Below, one piece after another: positions 34,245 through 43,632 of a DNA stretch of 64,000 nucleotides (positions are counted from its first letter, which is position 1; the number at the start of each line of letters is the position of its first letter). The DNA is from Antarcticirhabdus aurantiaca. Its GTDB lineage: Bacteria; Pseudomonadota; Alphaproteobacteria; Rhizobiales; Rhizobiaceae. The notes under the pieces were generated by a model. It saw only the letters and a list, made by a program, of their open reading frames with translations. It was not told the origin of the DNA and did no database searches. The translations under genes were made by a program, and so were the position numbers. The DNA lies in assembly GCF_009765365.1 (NCBI RefSeq), contig NZ_VTOM01000019.1:62001-126000 (forward strand), read 5' to 3'.

Positions 34245-35735
34245 ATGCTGTCCCTCCAGGGCATCAGCAAGGGATTCCCGGGCGTCAAGGCATTGACAGA
34301 CGTCAGTCTCGATGTCGCTGCCGGAGAGATCCACGCCCTCGTCGGCGAGAACGGCGCGGGCAAGTCCACTCTCACGCGCGTCATCGCCGGGGTGTTTCAG
34401 CCGGATGCGGGCACCGTCCGCTTCGACGGACGCGAGACCGTCTGGAAGGGGCCGGGAGACGCCAAGAGGCACGGCGTCCACGTCATCTACCAGGAGTTCG
34501 TCCTCTTTCCGCACCTGAGCGTCGCCGAGAACATCTTCGTCGGCCACGAGCGGCGCAACCGTCTCGGCCTCATCGACCACGGGCGGACCCGGCGCGACGC
34601 CAAGGAGCTCCTTGCGCGCTTCGGCATCGACATCGACCCGGAGGCCTTGGTGCGGGACCTGTCGGTCGCAGACCAGCAGATGGTCGAGATCGCCAAGGCG
34701 CTCGTCCACGACGTCAAGCTCTTGATCCTCGACGAGCCCACGGCCGTGATCTCGGGCCGGGAAGTGGACGTGCTCTTCGATCGCCTGCGCCGGCTCAAGC
34801 AGCAGGGCGTGGCGATCGTCTACATCTCGCACCGGCTGGAAGAGATCTTCGCGCTCTGCGACCGCGTGAGCGTGCTGAAGGACGGAAACCACGTCGCCAC
34901 GCGGACCATCGACGAGGTGACGCGGGACCAGCTCATCGCCCTCATGGTTGGCCGGAACCTTGCCGAGCTCTTCCCCGTCCGGCGCTCGGCGAAGGCGCCG
35001 GGTCCGGTGGTCGTCGCCGCCCGGAACGTCGAAGTGTCGGGCCGGGTGCGCGGTGCGTCGATCGAGCTGCGGGCCGGCGAGATCACGGGGCTGGCCGGCA
35101 TGGTCGGCGCGGGCCGGTCGGAACTCGCCCTCGCCATGTTCGGCGCGATCCCGATGCGCTCCGGCTCGCTGGTCGTCGACGGGCGCGAGGTGTCCGGTCT
35201 CAGCCCGCGCCGCGCGATCGACCTCGGCATCGGCCTCGTGACCGAGGACCGCAAGGGTCAGGGGCTCGCCATGCTCCTCGACGTCGCGGCCAACGTGTCC
35301 GCCTCGACCCTGAACGAGTTCGGTCGCGGATGGCGCTTCGACCGGGCGAGGGAGAAGCGCGTCGCCGAGCAGGAGATCGCCTCCTACCGCATCGCCTGCC
35401 GCGGCCCGTCGACTCCCGTCTCCGTCATGTCAGGCGGCAACCAGCAGAAGGTGCTCGTAGCCCGCTGGGCCCGCACGTCGACGCGGCTCCTGATCCTCGA
35501 CGAGCCGACGCGCGGCGTCGACGTCGGCGCGAAGACCGAGATCTACCGCATCATGCACGAGCTGGCCGACCGGGGCGTCGCCGTCCTGATGATCTCCTCC
35601 GAGCTGCCGGAGATCGTCGGCATGTCGGAGCGCGTCGTGGTGATGCGGGAGGGCGTGGTCACCGGCGAACTGAGCAAAAGCGAGATTTCCGAGGAGGCGG
35701 TGGTCGAACTGGCCACGCGCCGCCTGGCTGGCTGA
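34245..35735 (+). CDS. Ribose-type ABC ATP-binding protein, importer 1
   Basis: A 496-aa protein with two ATPase domains. The first has GENGAGKST, LSVADQQMVEIAKAL and LLILDEPTAVIS. The second has the altered Walker A GMVGAGRSE, the signature MSGGNQQKVLVARW and LILDEPTRGVDVG. This is the RbsA/MglA/XylG pattern. It serves the two different permeases that follow (35746 and 36711), a heterodimeric arrangement seen in several carbohydrate importers of this class. Confidence 0.93.
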   Translation: MLSLQGISKGFPGVKALTDVSLDVAAGEIHALVGENGAGKSTLTRVIAGVFQPDAGTVRFDGRETVWKGPGDAKRHGVHVIYQEFVLFPHLSVAENIFVGHERRNRLGLIDHGRTRRDAKELLARFGIDIDPEALVRDLSVADQQMVEIAKALVHDVKLLILDEPTAVISGREVDVLFDRLRRLKQQGVAIVYISHRLEEIFALCDRVSVLKDGNHVATRTIDEVTRDQLIALMVGRNLAELFPVRRSAKAPGPVVVAARNVEVSGRVRGASIELRAGEITGLAGMVGAGRSELALAMFGAIPMRSGSLVVDGREVSGLSPRRAIDLGIGLVTEDRKGQGLAMLLDVAANVSASTLNEFGRGWRFDRAREKRVAEQEIASYRIACRGPSTPVSVMSGGNQQKVLVARWARTSTRLLILDEPTRGVDVGAKTEIYRIMHELADRGVAVLMISSELPEIVGMSERVVVMREGVVTGELSKSEISEEAVVELATRRLAG

Positions 35736-35745
35736 GGGCATCGTC

Positions 35746-36714
35746 ATGCAAACCCGAACGCTGCGACTTCCACGCTTCCTCGCGGGAGGGCGGGCCGCGC
35801 TCCTCGTCGTGGTCGCGCTTCTCATCCTCCTGTTCGTCCTGGGCGCCTCCGTGTCGGACCGCTTCGCGACGACGGGCAACATGCTGAACGTCTACGAGCA
35901 GTCCGCCGGCCTGGCGCTCGTGAGCCTCGGCCAGACGCTGACGATCCTCACCGGCGGCATCGACCTCTCCGTCGGCTCGGTCATCAGTCTCCTGTCGATG
36001 CTCACCTCCGGCCTGATCGCGGGCGACGAGGCCATGGTTATTCCGGTGGTCGCCGGGGTGCTGGTCCTCGGCGCCCTGATCGGCGCCGCAAACGGCGTGA
36101 CGATCGTCGCGACCGGCGTCCATCCGCTGATCGTGACGCTCGGCACTGGCGCCATCGTGCAGGGCGTGGCGCTCCTCTACGGGCTCGGCCCGGTCGGCAG
36201 CGTGCCGATCAGCTTCGACGCCTTCGCCTACGGCACCTTTCCCGGCGGGATATCGATCGGCGCGACCGTCGCTCTCGCCCTCTTCCTCCTGGTCTCGTTC
36301 TTTCTGAACAACACGCGGACGGGGCGCCGCATCTACGCGATCGGCGACGATCCGCACGCGGCGGACCTGATGGGCCTGCCCCGCCGGCGGATCCTGGTCG
36401 GTGTCTACGCAGCCTCCGGCTTCTTCGCCGCGCTGACCGCGGTCTACCTGGTCAGCCGCTTCAACGTCGGCCAGCCCTATACGGGCGCGAACTACACGCT
36501 CGCCTCGATCACCCCGGTCGTCGTGGGCGGGACGATGCTGGCGGGCGGGCGGGGCGGGGTGATCGGCACGCTCCTTGGCGTCTATCTCGTCTCGCTCCTC
36601 AACAACACGCTGAACTTCCTCGACATCTCCAGCCACTACCAGCTCGTGGTCCAGGGACTCGTCATCATCCTCGCCGTCTCGGTCTACGTGGAAAAGCAAA
36701 GGGGTCTCGCATGA
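35746..36714 (+). CDS. Ribose-type ABC permease 1 of importer 1
   Basis: A 322-aa inner-membrane protein. It contains the RbsC-family motif LVSLGQTLTILTGGIDLSVG (about residues 56-75), GALIGAANGVTIVATGVHPL and the late VGGTMLAGGRGGVIGTLLGV. Eight to ten hydrophobic segments are evident. It overlaps the second permease gene by 4 bp (ATGA). Confidence 0.92.
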   Translation: MQTRTLRLPRFLAGGRAALLVVVALLILLFVLGASVSDRFATTGNMLNVYEQSAGLALVSLGQTLTILTGGIDLSVGSVISLLSMLTSGLIAGDEAMVIPVVAGVLVLGALIGAANGVTIVATGVHPLIVTLGTGAIVQGVALLYGLGPVGSVPISFDAFAYGTFPGGISIGATVALALFLLVSFFLNNTRTGRRIYAIGDDPHAADLMGLPRRRILVGVYAASGFFAALTAVYLVSRFNVGQPYTGANYTLASITPVVVGGTMLAGGRGGVIGTLLGVYLVSLLNNTLNFLDISSHYQLVVQGLVIILAVSVYVEKQRGLA

Positions 36715-37694
36715 CCGGCACCAGCCCGATCGGCATGGCCGTTCCCGCACCCCGTCCCGGATCCGCGGACCGGATCCGCGCCTTCGCCTCGCGCTACGCC
36801 ATCCTCCTCTTCCTCGCGGCCGTCGTGGTGGCGGGCGGGCTCGCGGCGCCGGGGTTCCTGTCGGGATCGAACCTGACGAACATGCTGATGCAGTTCGTTC
36901 CGCTGGGCATCGTCGTCATCGGCCAGACCTTCGTCATCCTGGTGCGCGGGCTCGACCTGTCGGTCGCCTCGGTCATGGCGACGGCTGCGGTCGCGGCCAC
37001 CGCGTTCGGCGGCGTGAACGCGGATGCGCCCGCCGTGTTCGCCACCGCGATCGGGATCGGGGCGGCCGTCGGCCTCGTCAACGGCCTTCTCGTGACGAAG
37101 CGGAACGTCTCGCCGTTCCTGGCGACGCTCGCCACCATGATCGTCCTCCAGGGCATCCGCTTTGCGTGGACGCAAGGCGCCCCCTCCGGCAACGTGCCGC
37201 CGATCTTCCGCACCATCGGGGCCGGAACCTTCAACGGCATTCCCTACAACGTGCTGTTCCTCCTGGTCGTGGCCGCGGCGGGCGCCGCTGCGCTGCACCT
37301 CAGCGGCTTCGGGCGCCGCCTCTACATCACCGGCGGCAACCCGCTGACGGCGCACTTGGTCGGCATCCGGGCGGCCCGCGTCACCCTCGCCGCGTACGTC
37401 GTCAGCGGCGTCCTGGCGGCCATCGCCGGGCTCGTGCTCGCGGGCTTCGTGGGCGTCGTCGACAACTTCGTCGGCCGCGGCTTCGAGCTGGACTCCATCG
37501 TCGCGGCCGTCGTCGGCGGCGTGGCGCTGTCGGGCGGCAAGGGCACCATCGCCGGCGCGCTGACGGGTGCGGCGATCCTCGTCGCGATCTCCAACCTCGT
37601 CGTGATGCTCGGGCTGCCGGTGCAGGCCCAGATCATCCTGAAGGGCATCGTGATCATCGTCGCCGCCAGCTTCTACGTCGCCCGCCGGCGCTGA
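36711..37694 (+). CDS. Ribose-type ABC permease 2 of importer 1
   Basis: A 327-aa partner permease, divergent in sequence from the first. Landmarks are LGIVVIGQTFVILVRGLDLS (about residues 65-84), GLVNGLLVTKRNVSPFLATL and the late VVGGVALSGGKGTIAGALTG. Presumably it forms a heterodimer with the product of 35746. It ends the transport part of the operon; the first SDR gene follows after 77 bp. Confidence 0.92.
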   Translation: MTGTSPIGMAVPAPRPGSADRIRAFASRYAILLFLAAVVVAGGLAAPGFLSGSNLTNMLMQFVPLGIVVIGQTFVILVRGLDLSVASVMATAAVAATAFGGVNADAPAVFATAIGIGAAVGLVNGLLVTKRNVSPFLATLATMIVLQGIRFAWTQGAPSGNVPPIFRTIGAGTFNGIPYNVLFLLVVAAAGAAALHLSGFGRRLYITGGNPLTAHLVGIRAARVTLAAYVVSGVLAAIAGLVLAGFVGVVDNFVGRGFELDSIVAAVVGGVALSGGKGTIAGALTGAAILVAISNLVVMLGLPVQAQIILKGIVIIVAASFYVARRR

Positions 37695-37771
37695 CCGGAA
37701 CCGACCGCGGCGGCTCCGGTGGCTCCGCAGACCCCGGCGGCATGCGCCCCTGATCCAGCAAAGGCAGAACC

Positions 37772-38560
37772 ATGGAACGGACAGTCCAGGACAAGGTCGT
37801 CATCGTCACCGGCGCGGGCCGCGGCATCGGCGAGGCCATCGCGCGGGACCTCGCCCGACGGGGCGGCCGGCTCGTGGTCGCCGACCTCGACGGAGCCCGC
37901 GGCTCCCGCGTCGCGGCGGCGATCGGCGAGGACGGCGGCGTCGCGATCGGCGTGCCGGTCGACGTTTCCGAGCGCGCCAGCGTGCGCGCCATGATCGAGC
38001 GGACCGTCGCCGAGTTCGGGCGGCTGGACGTCCTCTTCAACAATGCCGGCATCAGCCAGACTTGTCCCTTCCTCGACGTGACCGAGGCCGACTTCGACCG
38101 GATCATGGCCGTGAACGGGCGTGGCGTCCTGATCGGGACGCAGGAGGCGGCGCGCCAGATGATCAGCCAGGGCGGCGGCGGAAAGATCGTCAACACCGCC
38201 TCGATCGCCGGCAAGCAAGGCTACCCGCTGTTCGCGCACTACTGTGCGTCGAAGTTCGCGGTCGTCGCGTTGACGCAGGCGGCGGCACGCGCGCTCGCCG
38301 AGCACCGCATCACCGTCAACGCCTTCGCGCCGGGCGTCGTCGCGACCGAGCTGTGGCTGCAGCTCGACCGCGAGTTCATGGAACACGGCCTGACCGAGAA
38401 GCCCTCGCAGGCGATCAACGAGTTCTCGCAGTCGATCCTTCTCGGCCGGCCATCGCAGCCGGCAGACATCATCGGCACGACCGCGTTCCTGGCCTCGTCC
38501 GCCTCCGACTACGTCACCGGCCAGACCGTGATGATCGACGGTGGCATGGTCCTGACCTGA
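37772..38560 (+). CDS. SDR oxidoreductase 1 of the hydroxyquinol block
   Basis: A 262-aa classical SDR. The NAD(P) loop is VVIVTGAGRGIGEAIARDLA, the NNAG motif is DVLFNNAGISQ, the catalytic Ser is in IVNTASIAGKQG, and the Tyr/Lys pair is in HYCASKFAVVAL. The C-terminal GQTVMIDGGM closes the fold. An Asp after the second strand (VVADLDGA) favours NAD+. Typical activity is dehydrogenation of a secondary alcohol of a polyol or sugar; 3-hydroxybutyrate- or sorbitol-type members look similar. It is the first enzyme gene after importer 1. Confidence 0.88.
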   Translation: MERTVQDKVVIVTGAGRGIGEAIARDLARRGGRLVVADLDGARGSRVAAAIGEDGGVAIGVPVDVSERASVRAMIERTVAEFGRLDVLFNNAGISQTCPFLDVTEADFDRIMAVNGRGVLIGTQEAARQMISQGGGGKIVNTASIAGKQGYPLFAHYCASKFAVVALTQAAARALAEHRITVNAFAPGVVATELWLQLDREFMEHGLTEKPSQAINEFSQSILLGRPSQPADIIGTTAFLASSASDYVTGQTVMIDGGMVLT

Positions 38561-38595
38561 ACGCCATCATCGAACAGCAAACGGAGGAGGTTCAC

Positions 38596-39363
38596 ATGGC
38601 AAGGCTCGACGGAAAGGTGGCGATCGTCACGGGGGGCGCGACCGGCATCGGTGAAGCCACGTGCCTGCGCTTCGCCGAGGAGGGCGCGCGCGTCGCGGTC
38701 TTCGACGTGTCGGAGGAGGCCGGGCGCCAGACGGCCGAGGCGATCGTCCGCGAAGGCGGCGAGGCGCAGTTCATCCGTTGCGACGTCTCGGACGAGGCGA
38801 GCGTCGCCGACGCCGTCGGACAGGTGACGGCACGCTGGGGCCGGCTCGACGTCCTCGTGAACAATGCCGCCATTCCCGGGGTCAACAAGCTGGCGCACGA
38901 GGTCGCGCTCGAAGACTGGGAGCGGGTCTTCGCCATCAACGTACGGGGCGTGTTCCTCTGCACCAAGCATGCGCTCAAGCCCATGATGGCGCAGAAGAGC
39001 GGCTCGATCGTCAACTTTTCCTCGATCTACGGCCTCATCGGCAACGACGACATTCCGCCCTATCACGCAGCCAAGGGCGCGGTGCTTGCAATGACCCGCA
39101 CGGACGCGATCTGCTACGGCCGGCACGGCATCCGCGTGAACGCGGTGCATCCCGGCTCGACCAAGACGCCGCTCTTCATGAAGGCCGGCGAGACCTATCC
39201 GGGCGGCCTCGACAAGTACCTCGAGATGATGTCCGCCAAGCACGTCCTGCCGCTGGCCGAGCCCGTCGACATCGCCAACTGCGTCCTCTTCCTCGCATCC
39301 GACGAATCCCGCTTCGTGACGGGCGCCAGCCTCGTCTGCGACGGCGGCTACACGGCGCAATAA
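38596..39363 (+). CDS. SDR oxidoreductase 2 of the hydroxyquinol block
   Basis: A 255-aa classical SDR starting at the ATG 38596, preceded by GGAGG. Motifs are VAIVTGGATGIGEATCLRFA, VLVNNAAIPG, catalytic Ser in IVNFSSIYGLIG, and YHAAKGAVLAM for Tyr/Lys. VAVFDVSEE indicates NAD+ preference. It is a paralogue of the preceding gene and of the one at 40458, so three SDRs probably act on different hydroxyls or ring positions of one substrate series. Confidence 0.88.
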   Translation: MARLDGKVAIVTGGATGIGEATCLRFAEEGARVAVFDVSEEAGRQTAEAIVREGGEAQFIRCDVSDEASVADAVGQVTARWGRLDVLVNNAAIPGVNKLAHEVALEDWERVFAINVRGVFLCTKHALKPMMAQKSGSIVNFSSIYGLIGNDDIPPYHAAKGAVLAMTRTDAICYGRHGIRVNAVHPGSTKTPLFMKAGETYPGGLDKYLEMMSAKHVLPLAEPVDIANCVLFLASDESRFVTGASLVCDGGYTAQ

Positions 39364-39378
39364 GAACGGGAGAAACCG

Positions 39379-40461
39379 ATGAAAGCCGTCCGCTACCATG
39401 CTCAGCGCGATATCCGCCTGGAGGACGTGCCGCCGCCCTCAGGTGAGCTCGCGCCCGACCAGGTCCTCGTCGAGCCGCTCGTCTGCGGCATCTGCGGCAC
39501 CGATCTCCACGAATACGTCGCCGGACCGATCGTGACGCCGCTGCAGCCGCACGTCTATTCCGGTGCGACGCTGCCGCAGATCCTCGGGCACGAGTTCTCG
39601 GCCCGCGTCCTCAAGGTCGGCAGCGAGATAACCCACGTCGCACCCGGGGACCGGGTGTCGATCCAGCCGTTGATCTCGCCGCGGGACGATTATTACGGCC
39701 GCCGCGGTCTCTACCATCTCAGCGAGAAAATGGCCTGCGTCGGGCTGTCCTGGGACTGGGGCGGGCTCGGCGAGCAGGCTGTCCTCAACGGCTACAACGT
39801 CTTCAAGGTGCCGGACGGCATCAGCGACGTGCAGGCGGCCATGATCGAACCCGCGGCGGTGGCGCTCTACGGCGTCGACCGCGGCAGGGTGGAGAAAGGA
39901 TCGAGCGTCCTCGTCTCCGGCATCGGTCCGATCGGCGCCCTGACGCTCCTCGCCGCCAAGGCCGCGGGCGCCTCGCCGATCTTCGTGTCCGAGCCAAACC
40001 CGAACCGCCGTGCATTGGCCAAGGAGCTCGTTCCCGAAGCGATCGTGTTCGACCCGCGCTCGGACGGTGACATCGCCGCGGCGATCCGGACGCGCACCGA
40101 GGACGGCGTTGGAGTCGACGTTGCGCTCGAATGCGTCGGCGCCGAAGCCTCGTTGAACCTGTGCGCCGACGTCGTCCGCCGGCGCGGCACCGTGGTCCAG
40201 GTCGGACTCCACACAAAGCGAGCCTCCATCGACGCCATGCTCTGGGCCCTGAAGGACATCACCCTCGAGGCGACCTGGTGCTATCCGACCGACGTCTGGC
40301 CCCGCGTGGCCTCCATGATCGAGTCCGGCAACTTCCCCGTCGAGAAGATCGTCACCGCGACCATCCGCCCCGAGGAGGTGGTGGAAAAGGGGTTTGAGGC
40401 GCTCCTCGACCCCACGGGGCGGAACATGAAGATCCTGGTCGAGATGGGAGGCTCCGCATGA
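39379..40461 (+). CDS. Zinc-type medium-chain dehydrogenase 1 (butanediol/sorbitol dehydrogenase-like)
   Basis: A 360-aa MDR enzyme. Catalytic zinc ligands are present: Cys39 in GICGTD, His71/Glu72 in LGHEF, and Glu157 in IEPAA. The Rossmann loop is VLVSGIGPIGALTLLAAKAA. The structural-zinc loop that normally holds four Cys (about residues 95-120) reads LISPRDDYYGRRGLYHLSEK and has none of them, so this metal is absent. It oxidises a secondary alcohol, probably of a polyol. It overlaps SDR 3 by four bases. Confidence 0.86.
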   Translation: MKAVRYHAQRDIRLEDVPPPSGELAPDQVLVEPLVCGICGTDLHEYVAGPIVTPLQPHVYSGATLPQILGHEFSARVLKVGSEITHVAPGDRVSIQPLISPRDDYYGRRGLYHLSEKMACVGLSWDWGGLGEQAVLNGYNVFKVPDGISDVQAAMIEPAAVALYGVDRGRVEKGSSVLVSGIGPIGALTLLAAKAAGASPIFVSEPNPNRRALAKELVPEAIVFDPRSDGDIAAAIRTRTEDGVGVDVALECVGAEASLNLCADVVRRRGTVVQVGLHTKRASIDAMLWALKDITLEATWCYPTDVWPRVASMIESGNFPVEKIVTATIRPEEVVEKGFEALLDPTGRNMKILVEMGGSA

Positions 40462-41231
40462 GCGCCGTGGACAAGCTGCGACTCGATGATCGCGTTGCGG
40501 TCGTGACCGGCGCTGCCGGCGGCATCGGCAGCGCCGCCTGCCGCCATCTCGCCTCGCTCGGCGCGAGCGTCGTCGCGGCAGACCGCGACGAAAGCGTGCG
40601 TGCCGTTGCCGAGGAGATCGCGGCGGCCGGCGGGCGGGCCGACTGGATCGCCTTCGATGTCTCGGATTCGGCCTCGGTAGACGCGGCGCGCGACGAGGTC
40701 CTGTCTCGGCACGGCCGGGTCGACGCGCTCTTCGCCAATGCCGGCATGTCCTACGAGCGGCCGGGCGCCGAGCACAGCGACGAGGACTGGCGGCGGGTGA
40801 TGCGGATCAACCTCGACGGCGTCTACTTCACCATCCGCGCCTTCGCCGCCGGCATGCTGGAGCGCGGCCGCGGTGCCGTCGTCGCGACGTCCTCGATCGC
40901 CGGCGTCAAGGTTGTCCGGCCGGAGCTGCACGTCGGCTACGACGTCTCAAAGGCCGGCGTCGCGCACATGTGCCGCGTCCTCGGGGTCGAATGGGCGCGG
41001 CGCGGCGTGCGCGTCAACGCCGTCGGCCCTGGCTATACCGACACGGTCATGCTGACCGAGGTCGGCATCAAGCAGCCCGAGGTGATGGCCCGCTGGATGG
41101 ACGACCAGCCCATCGGCCGCCTCGTGTCGCCCGCCGAGATCGCGAACGCCGTCGGCTTCCTTTTGTCGGACGCCGCCAGCGGCATCACCGCCCAGCTCCT
41201 CATGGTCGACGGCGGCTATTCCGCCGCCTGA
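40458..41231 (+). CDS. SDR oxidoreductase 3 of the hydroxyquinol block
   Basis: A 257-aa classical SDR. Motifs are VAVVTGAAGGIGSAACRHLA, ALFANAGMSYE, which replaces the usual NNAG with ANAG, catalytic Ser in VVATSSIAGVKV and YDVSKAGVAHM for Tyr/Lys. The ATG overlaps the stop of the zinc dehydrogenase (ATGA). VVAADRDES suggests NAD+. Its role beside the other dehydrogenases is inferred to be another oxidation of the imported substrate. Confidence 0.87.
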   Translation: MSAVDKLRLDDRVAVVTGAAGGIGSAACRHLASLGASVVAADRDESVRAVAEEIAAAGGRADWIAFDVSDSASVDAARDEVLSRHGRVDALFANAGMSYERPGAEHSDEDWRRVMRINLDGVYFTIRAFAAGMLERGRGAVVATSSIAGVKVVRPELHVGYDVSKAGVAHMCRVLGVEWARRGVRVNAVGPGYTDTVMLTEVGIKQPEVMARWMDDQPIGRLVSPAEIANAVGFLLSDAASGITAQLLMVDGGYSAA

Positions 41232-41257
41232 CCGCAACCCTCGATCGGATCAACCCC

Positions 41258-41542
41258 ATGCACGTCATCGTCCACTGCCTGGACAGGCAAGGCGCCGTCC
41301 AGGATCGCCTCGACAACTACGAGGCCCACAAGGCCTATCTAGCAACGTCTCCCGTCCGCATCGTCATTTCCGGCCCGCTCCTGGCGGAGGACGGCGAGAC
41401 GATGATCGGATCGCTCTTCCTGTTCGAGGCGAACAGCAAGGAGGAGGTCGCCGCCTTCAACGCGGCCGATCCCTTCGCCAAGGCCGGCATCTGGGAGCGC
41501 GTCGAGATCCACCCGTTCCTGAAGCGCATGGACAACCGGTAG
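41258..41542 (+). CDS. YciI-family protein
   Basis: A 94-aa alpha/beta-barrel protein. MHVIVHCLDRQGAVQDRLDN, then AHKAYLA and SGPLLAEDGETMIGSLFLFE, follow the YciI/YCII pattern (R--H--YL, then GPL-D--G---GS). The conserved His/Asp pair proposed as acid-base residues is present. Some family members dehydrochlorinate or decyclise ring compounds, so a lyase or isomerase step on a cyclic intermediate is plausible but unproven. Confidence 0.8.
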   Translation: MHVIVHCLDRQGAVQDRLDNYEAHKAYLATSPVRIVISGPLLAEDGETMIGSLFLFEANSKEEVAAFNAADPFAKAGIWERVEIHPFLKRMDNR

Positions 41543-41553
41543 GAGCGCGGATC

Positions 41554-42555
41554 ATGGAGCCAGTGAGAACGGCGATCGTGGGGCTCGGCTGGTGGGGCCG
41601 AAAGATGACCCACCTGATGTCCGGGGGCGATGCCGGACTGGCGCTCGTCCGGGCGGTGGATCCTGCCCCGGAGGCGGCGGACTTCGCCGCCGAGCACGGT
41701 CTGGCTTTCTCGGCGGACCTGGATGCGGCCCTCGCCGACCCGGCCGTCGAGGCGGTGATCCTCGCGACGCCCCATGCGTTGCACGAGGCGCAGATCGAGG
41801 CGGCCGTCGCGGCCGGCAAGCACGTCTTCTGCGAGAAGCCGCTCGCCCTGACCAAGGCCGGCGCCGAGAAGGCGGTGCGGCTCTGCCGGGAGGCCGGCCT
41901 CGTCCTCGGAATGGGCCACGAGCGGCGCTTCGAACCGCCGATCGCCGAGATCATCGAGGCCGCGCGCGAGGACCGGCTCGGCCGCATCCTCCAGATCGAG
42001 GCCAACTTCAGCCACGACAAGTTCCTGGGGCTGCCGGCGGAGAACTGGCGCCTCAAGGCCGACCAGGCGCCTGCCGGCGGCATGACGGCGACGGGCATCC
42101 ACCTCACCGACCTGTCGGTGAAGCTCATGGGGTCGGCGCGCGACGTGCGCGTCGCCTGCGAGAACCTCGCCTCCTCGATCCCGCAGGGCGACACGATGAG
42201 CGCGCATATCCGCTTCGCGCAGGGTGGCTCGGCCTATGTCTCGGCGACCCTCGCCACGCCCTTCGTGTCGCGCTTCGCCGTCTTCGGCACGAAGGGGTGG
42301 ATAGAGGTGCGCGACAAGACGCATGTCGAGGCGCCGAGCGGCTGGGTCGTCACGCGTGCCTCGACCGGCACGCCGATCACCGTCGAGGAAGTCGGCGCGG
42401 CCGAGCCCGTGCGCGACAACCTGCGCGCCTTCGCCCAGGCGATCCGGGGCGAGGCCGACTACCCCATCACCGGCGAGGAGATGATCGCGAACATCGCGCT
42501 TCTCGAGGCCATCGTCCGCTCGGCCGGCAGCGGCGCGGTCGAGCCGGTTCACTGA
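41554..42555 (+). CDS. Gfo/Idh/MocA-family oxidoreductase
   Basis: A 333-aa NAD(P)-dependent sugar or cyclitol dehydrogenase. The N-terminal Rossmann domain shows AIVGLGWWGRKMTHLMSGGD, the EKPLALT motif with the conserved Lys (residues near 94-100), and the middle domain shows GGMTATGIHLTDLSVKLMGS with the catalytic His/Asp. The family includes inositol 2-dehydrogenase. Its presence next to three SDRs and a ring-cleavage dioxygenase is the reason I consider a cyclitol substrate. Phthalate dehydrogenase-like or sugar-specific members are alternatives. Confidence 0.86.
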   Translation: MEPVRTAIVGLGWWGRKMTHLMSGGDAGLALVRAVDPAPEAADFAAEHGLAFSADLDAALADPAVEAVILATPHALHEAQIEAAVAAGKHVFCEKPLALTKAGAEKAVRLCREAGLVLGMGHERRFEPPIAEIIEAAREDRLGRILQIEANFSHDKFLGLPAENWRLKADQAPAGGMTATGIHLTDLSVKLMGSARDVRVACENLASSIPQGDTMSAHIRFAQGGSAYVSATLATPFVSRFAVFGTKGWIEVRDKTHVEAPSGWVVTRASTGTPITVEEVGAAEPVRDNLRAFAQAIRGEADYPITGEEMIANIALLEAIVRSAGSGAVEPVH

Positions 42556-42580
42556 CGTCAGGATCGTAAGGGAGAGAGCC

Positions 42581-43564
42581 ATGAAGGCCCTGATATTCGA
42601 AGCGCCCGAAAAGCCTGTGATCGCGGACGTGGACGTGCCGTCCATCGCACCGACGGAGGTTCTGGTGAGGACGCGTGCCGTCGGCATCTGCCATTCGGAC
42701 TACGAGCTGCTCGGCGGGCGCTACATCATCCCGATCTCCTATCCCGTCACGCCGGGGCACGAGTGGGCCGGCGAGATCGTGGAGGTTGGCCGCGACGTGA
42801 AGGGCTTCGCCGTCGGCGACCGGGTCGTCGGGGAGTGCGTGGTCCGCACGCCCGAGCGTCTCCACCACTTCGGCTTCTCGCTGAACGGGGCGGATCGCGA
42901 ATACTTCAACGTCAATCCGGAATGGCTGCACAAGCTGCCCGACGCGGTCGACGACAAGAAGGCCTCGCTGATCGAGCCCTTCACCTGCGGCTTCTACGCC
43001 GTGCAGCGCTCGGGCGGGACGAACGCGAGCGAGACCGTGGTCGTGTCGGGCGGCGGAACGATCGGCCTCGTCTCGGCCGCGGCCGCCATCGGGATGCGCG
43101 CCCGCGTGATCGTCGTTGATCCCATCGCCAAGCGGCGCGAGGTGGCCTTGCGGCTCGGCGCCGACGCCGCGATCGATCCGTCCGACGGGGGCGCCGTGGA
43201 GAGGGTGATGGAGCTCACCGGCGGGCGCGGCGCCGACCTCGTCGTCGAGGCCTCCGGTCACGACGCCTCGCTCGCCAACGCCTTCGAGTTCGCGCGCGAG
43301 GAGGGGCGGGTGTCGATGGTCGGCATCAACATCGGCCGCAAGGTGCCGGTGAACCTCGGCCTCATCCAGATGAAGAACCTCGAGGTGAAGGGGTGCATCG
43401 GCTCGCCCGGCGTCTGGCCGGCCGCGATCCGCTTCCTGGAGCGCACGGGCATCGACCTGTCGCCGATTCAGACCCACGAGTTCGGGCTCGGCGATGCCGT
43501 CGAGGCCTTCCGCCTGGGCGCCGATCCTCACGCCTGCATCAAGGTCACGCTGCTGGCGGCTTGA
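42581..43564 (+). CDS. Zinc-type medium-chain dehydrogenase 2
   Basis: A 327-aa MDR enzyme. Catalytic ligands are Cys37 (GICHSD), His60/Glu61 (PGHEW) and Glu132 (IEPFTCG). The cofactor loop is VVVSGGGTIGLVSAAAAIGM. As in the first MDR gene, the structural-zinc Cys cluster is missing: the region after RVVGECVV reads RTPERLHHFGFSLNG. It is shorter than most sorbitol-type dehydrogenases. It directly precedes the ring-cleavage gene and may oxidise the last alcohol before aromatisation; this placement is inference. Confidence 0.86.
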   Translation: MKALIFEAPEKPVIADVDVPSIAPTEVLVRTRAVGICHSDYELLGGRYIIPISYPVTPGHEWAGEIVEVGRDVKGFAVGDRVVGECVVRTPERLHHFGFSLNGADREYFNVNPEWLHKLPDAVDDKKASLIEPFTCGFYAVQRSGGTNASETVVVSGGGTIGLVSAAAAIGMRARVIVVDPIAKRREVALRLGADAAIDPSDGGAVERVMELTGGRGADLVVEASGHDASLANAFEFAREEGRVSMVGINIGRKVPVNLGLIQMKNLEVKGCIGSPGVWPAAIRFLERTGIDLSPIQTHEFGLGDAVEAFRLGADPHACIKVTLLAA

Positions 43565-43632
43565 CATCGATCCCCGAACCGAAACTGCGCGGGATCCTCC
43601 GTCCTCGCGGAGGTCCCGCCGAAGGAGACGAC

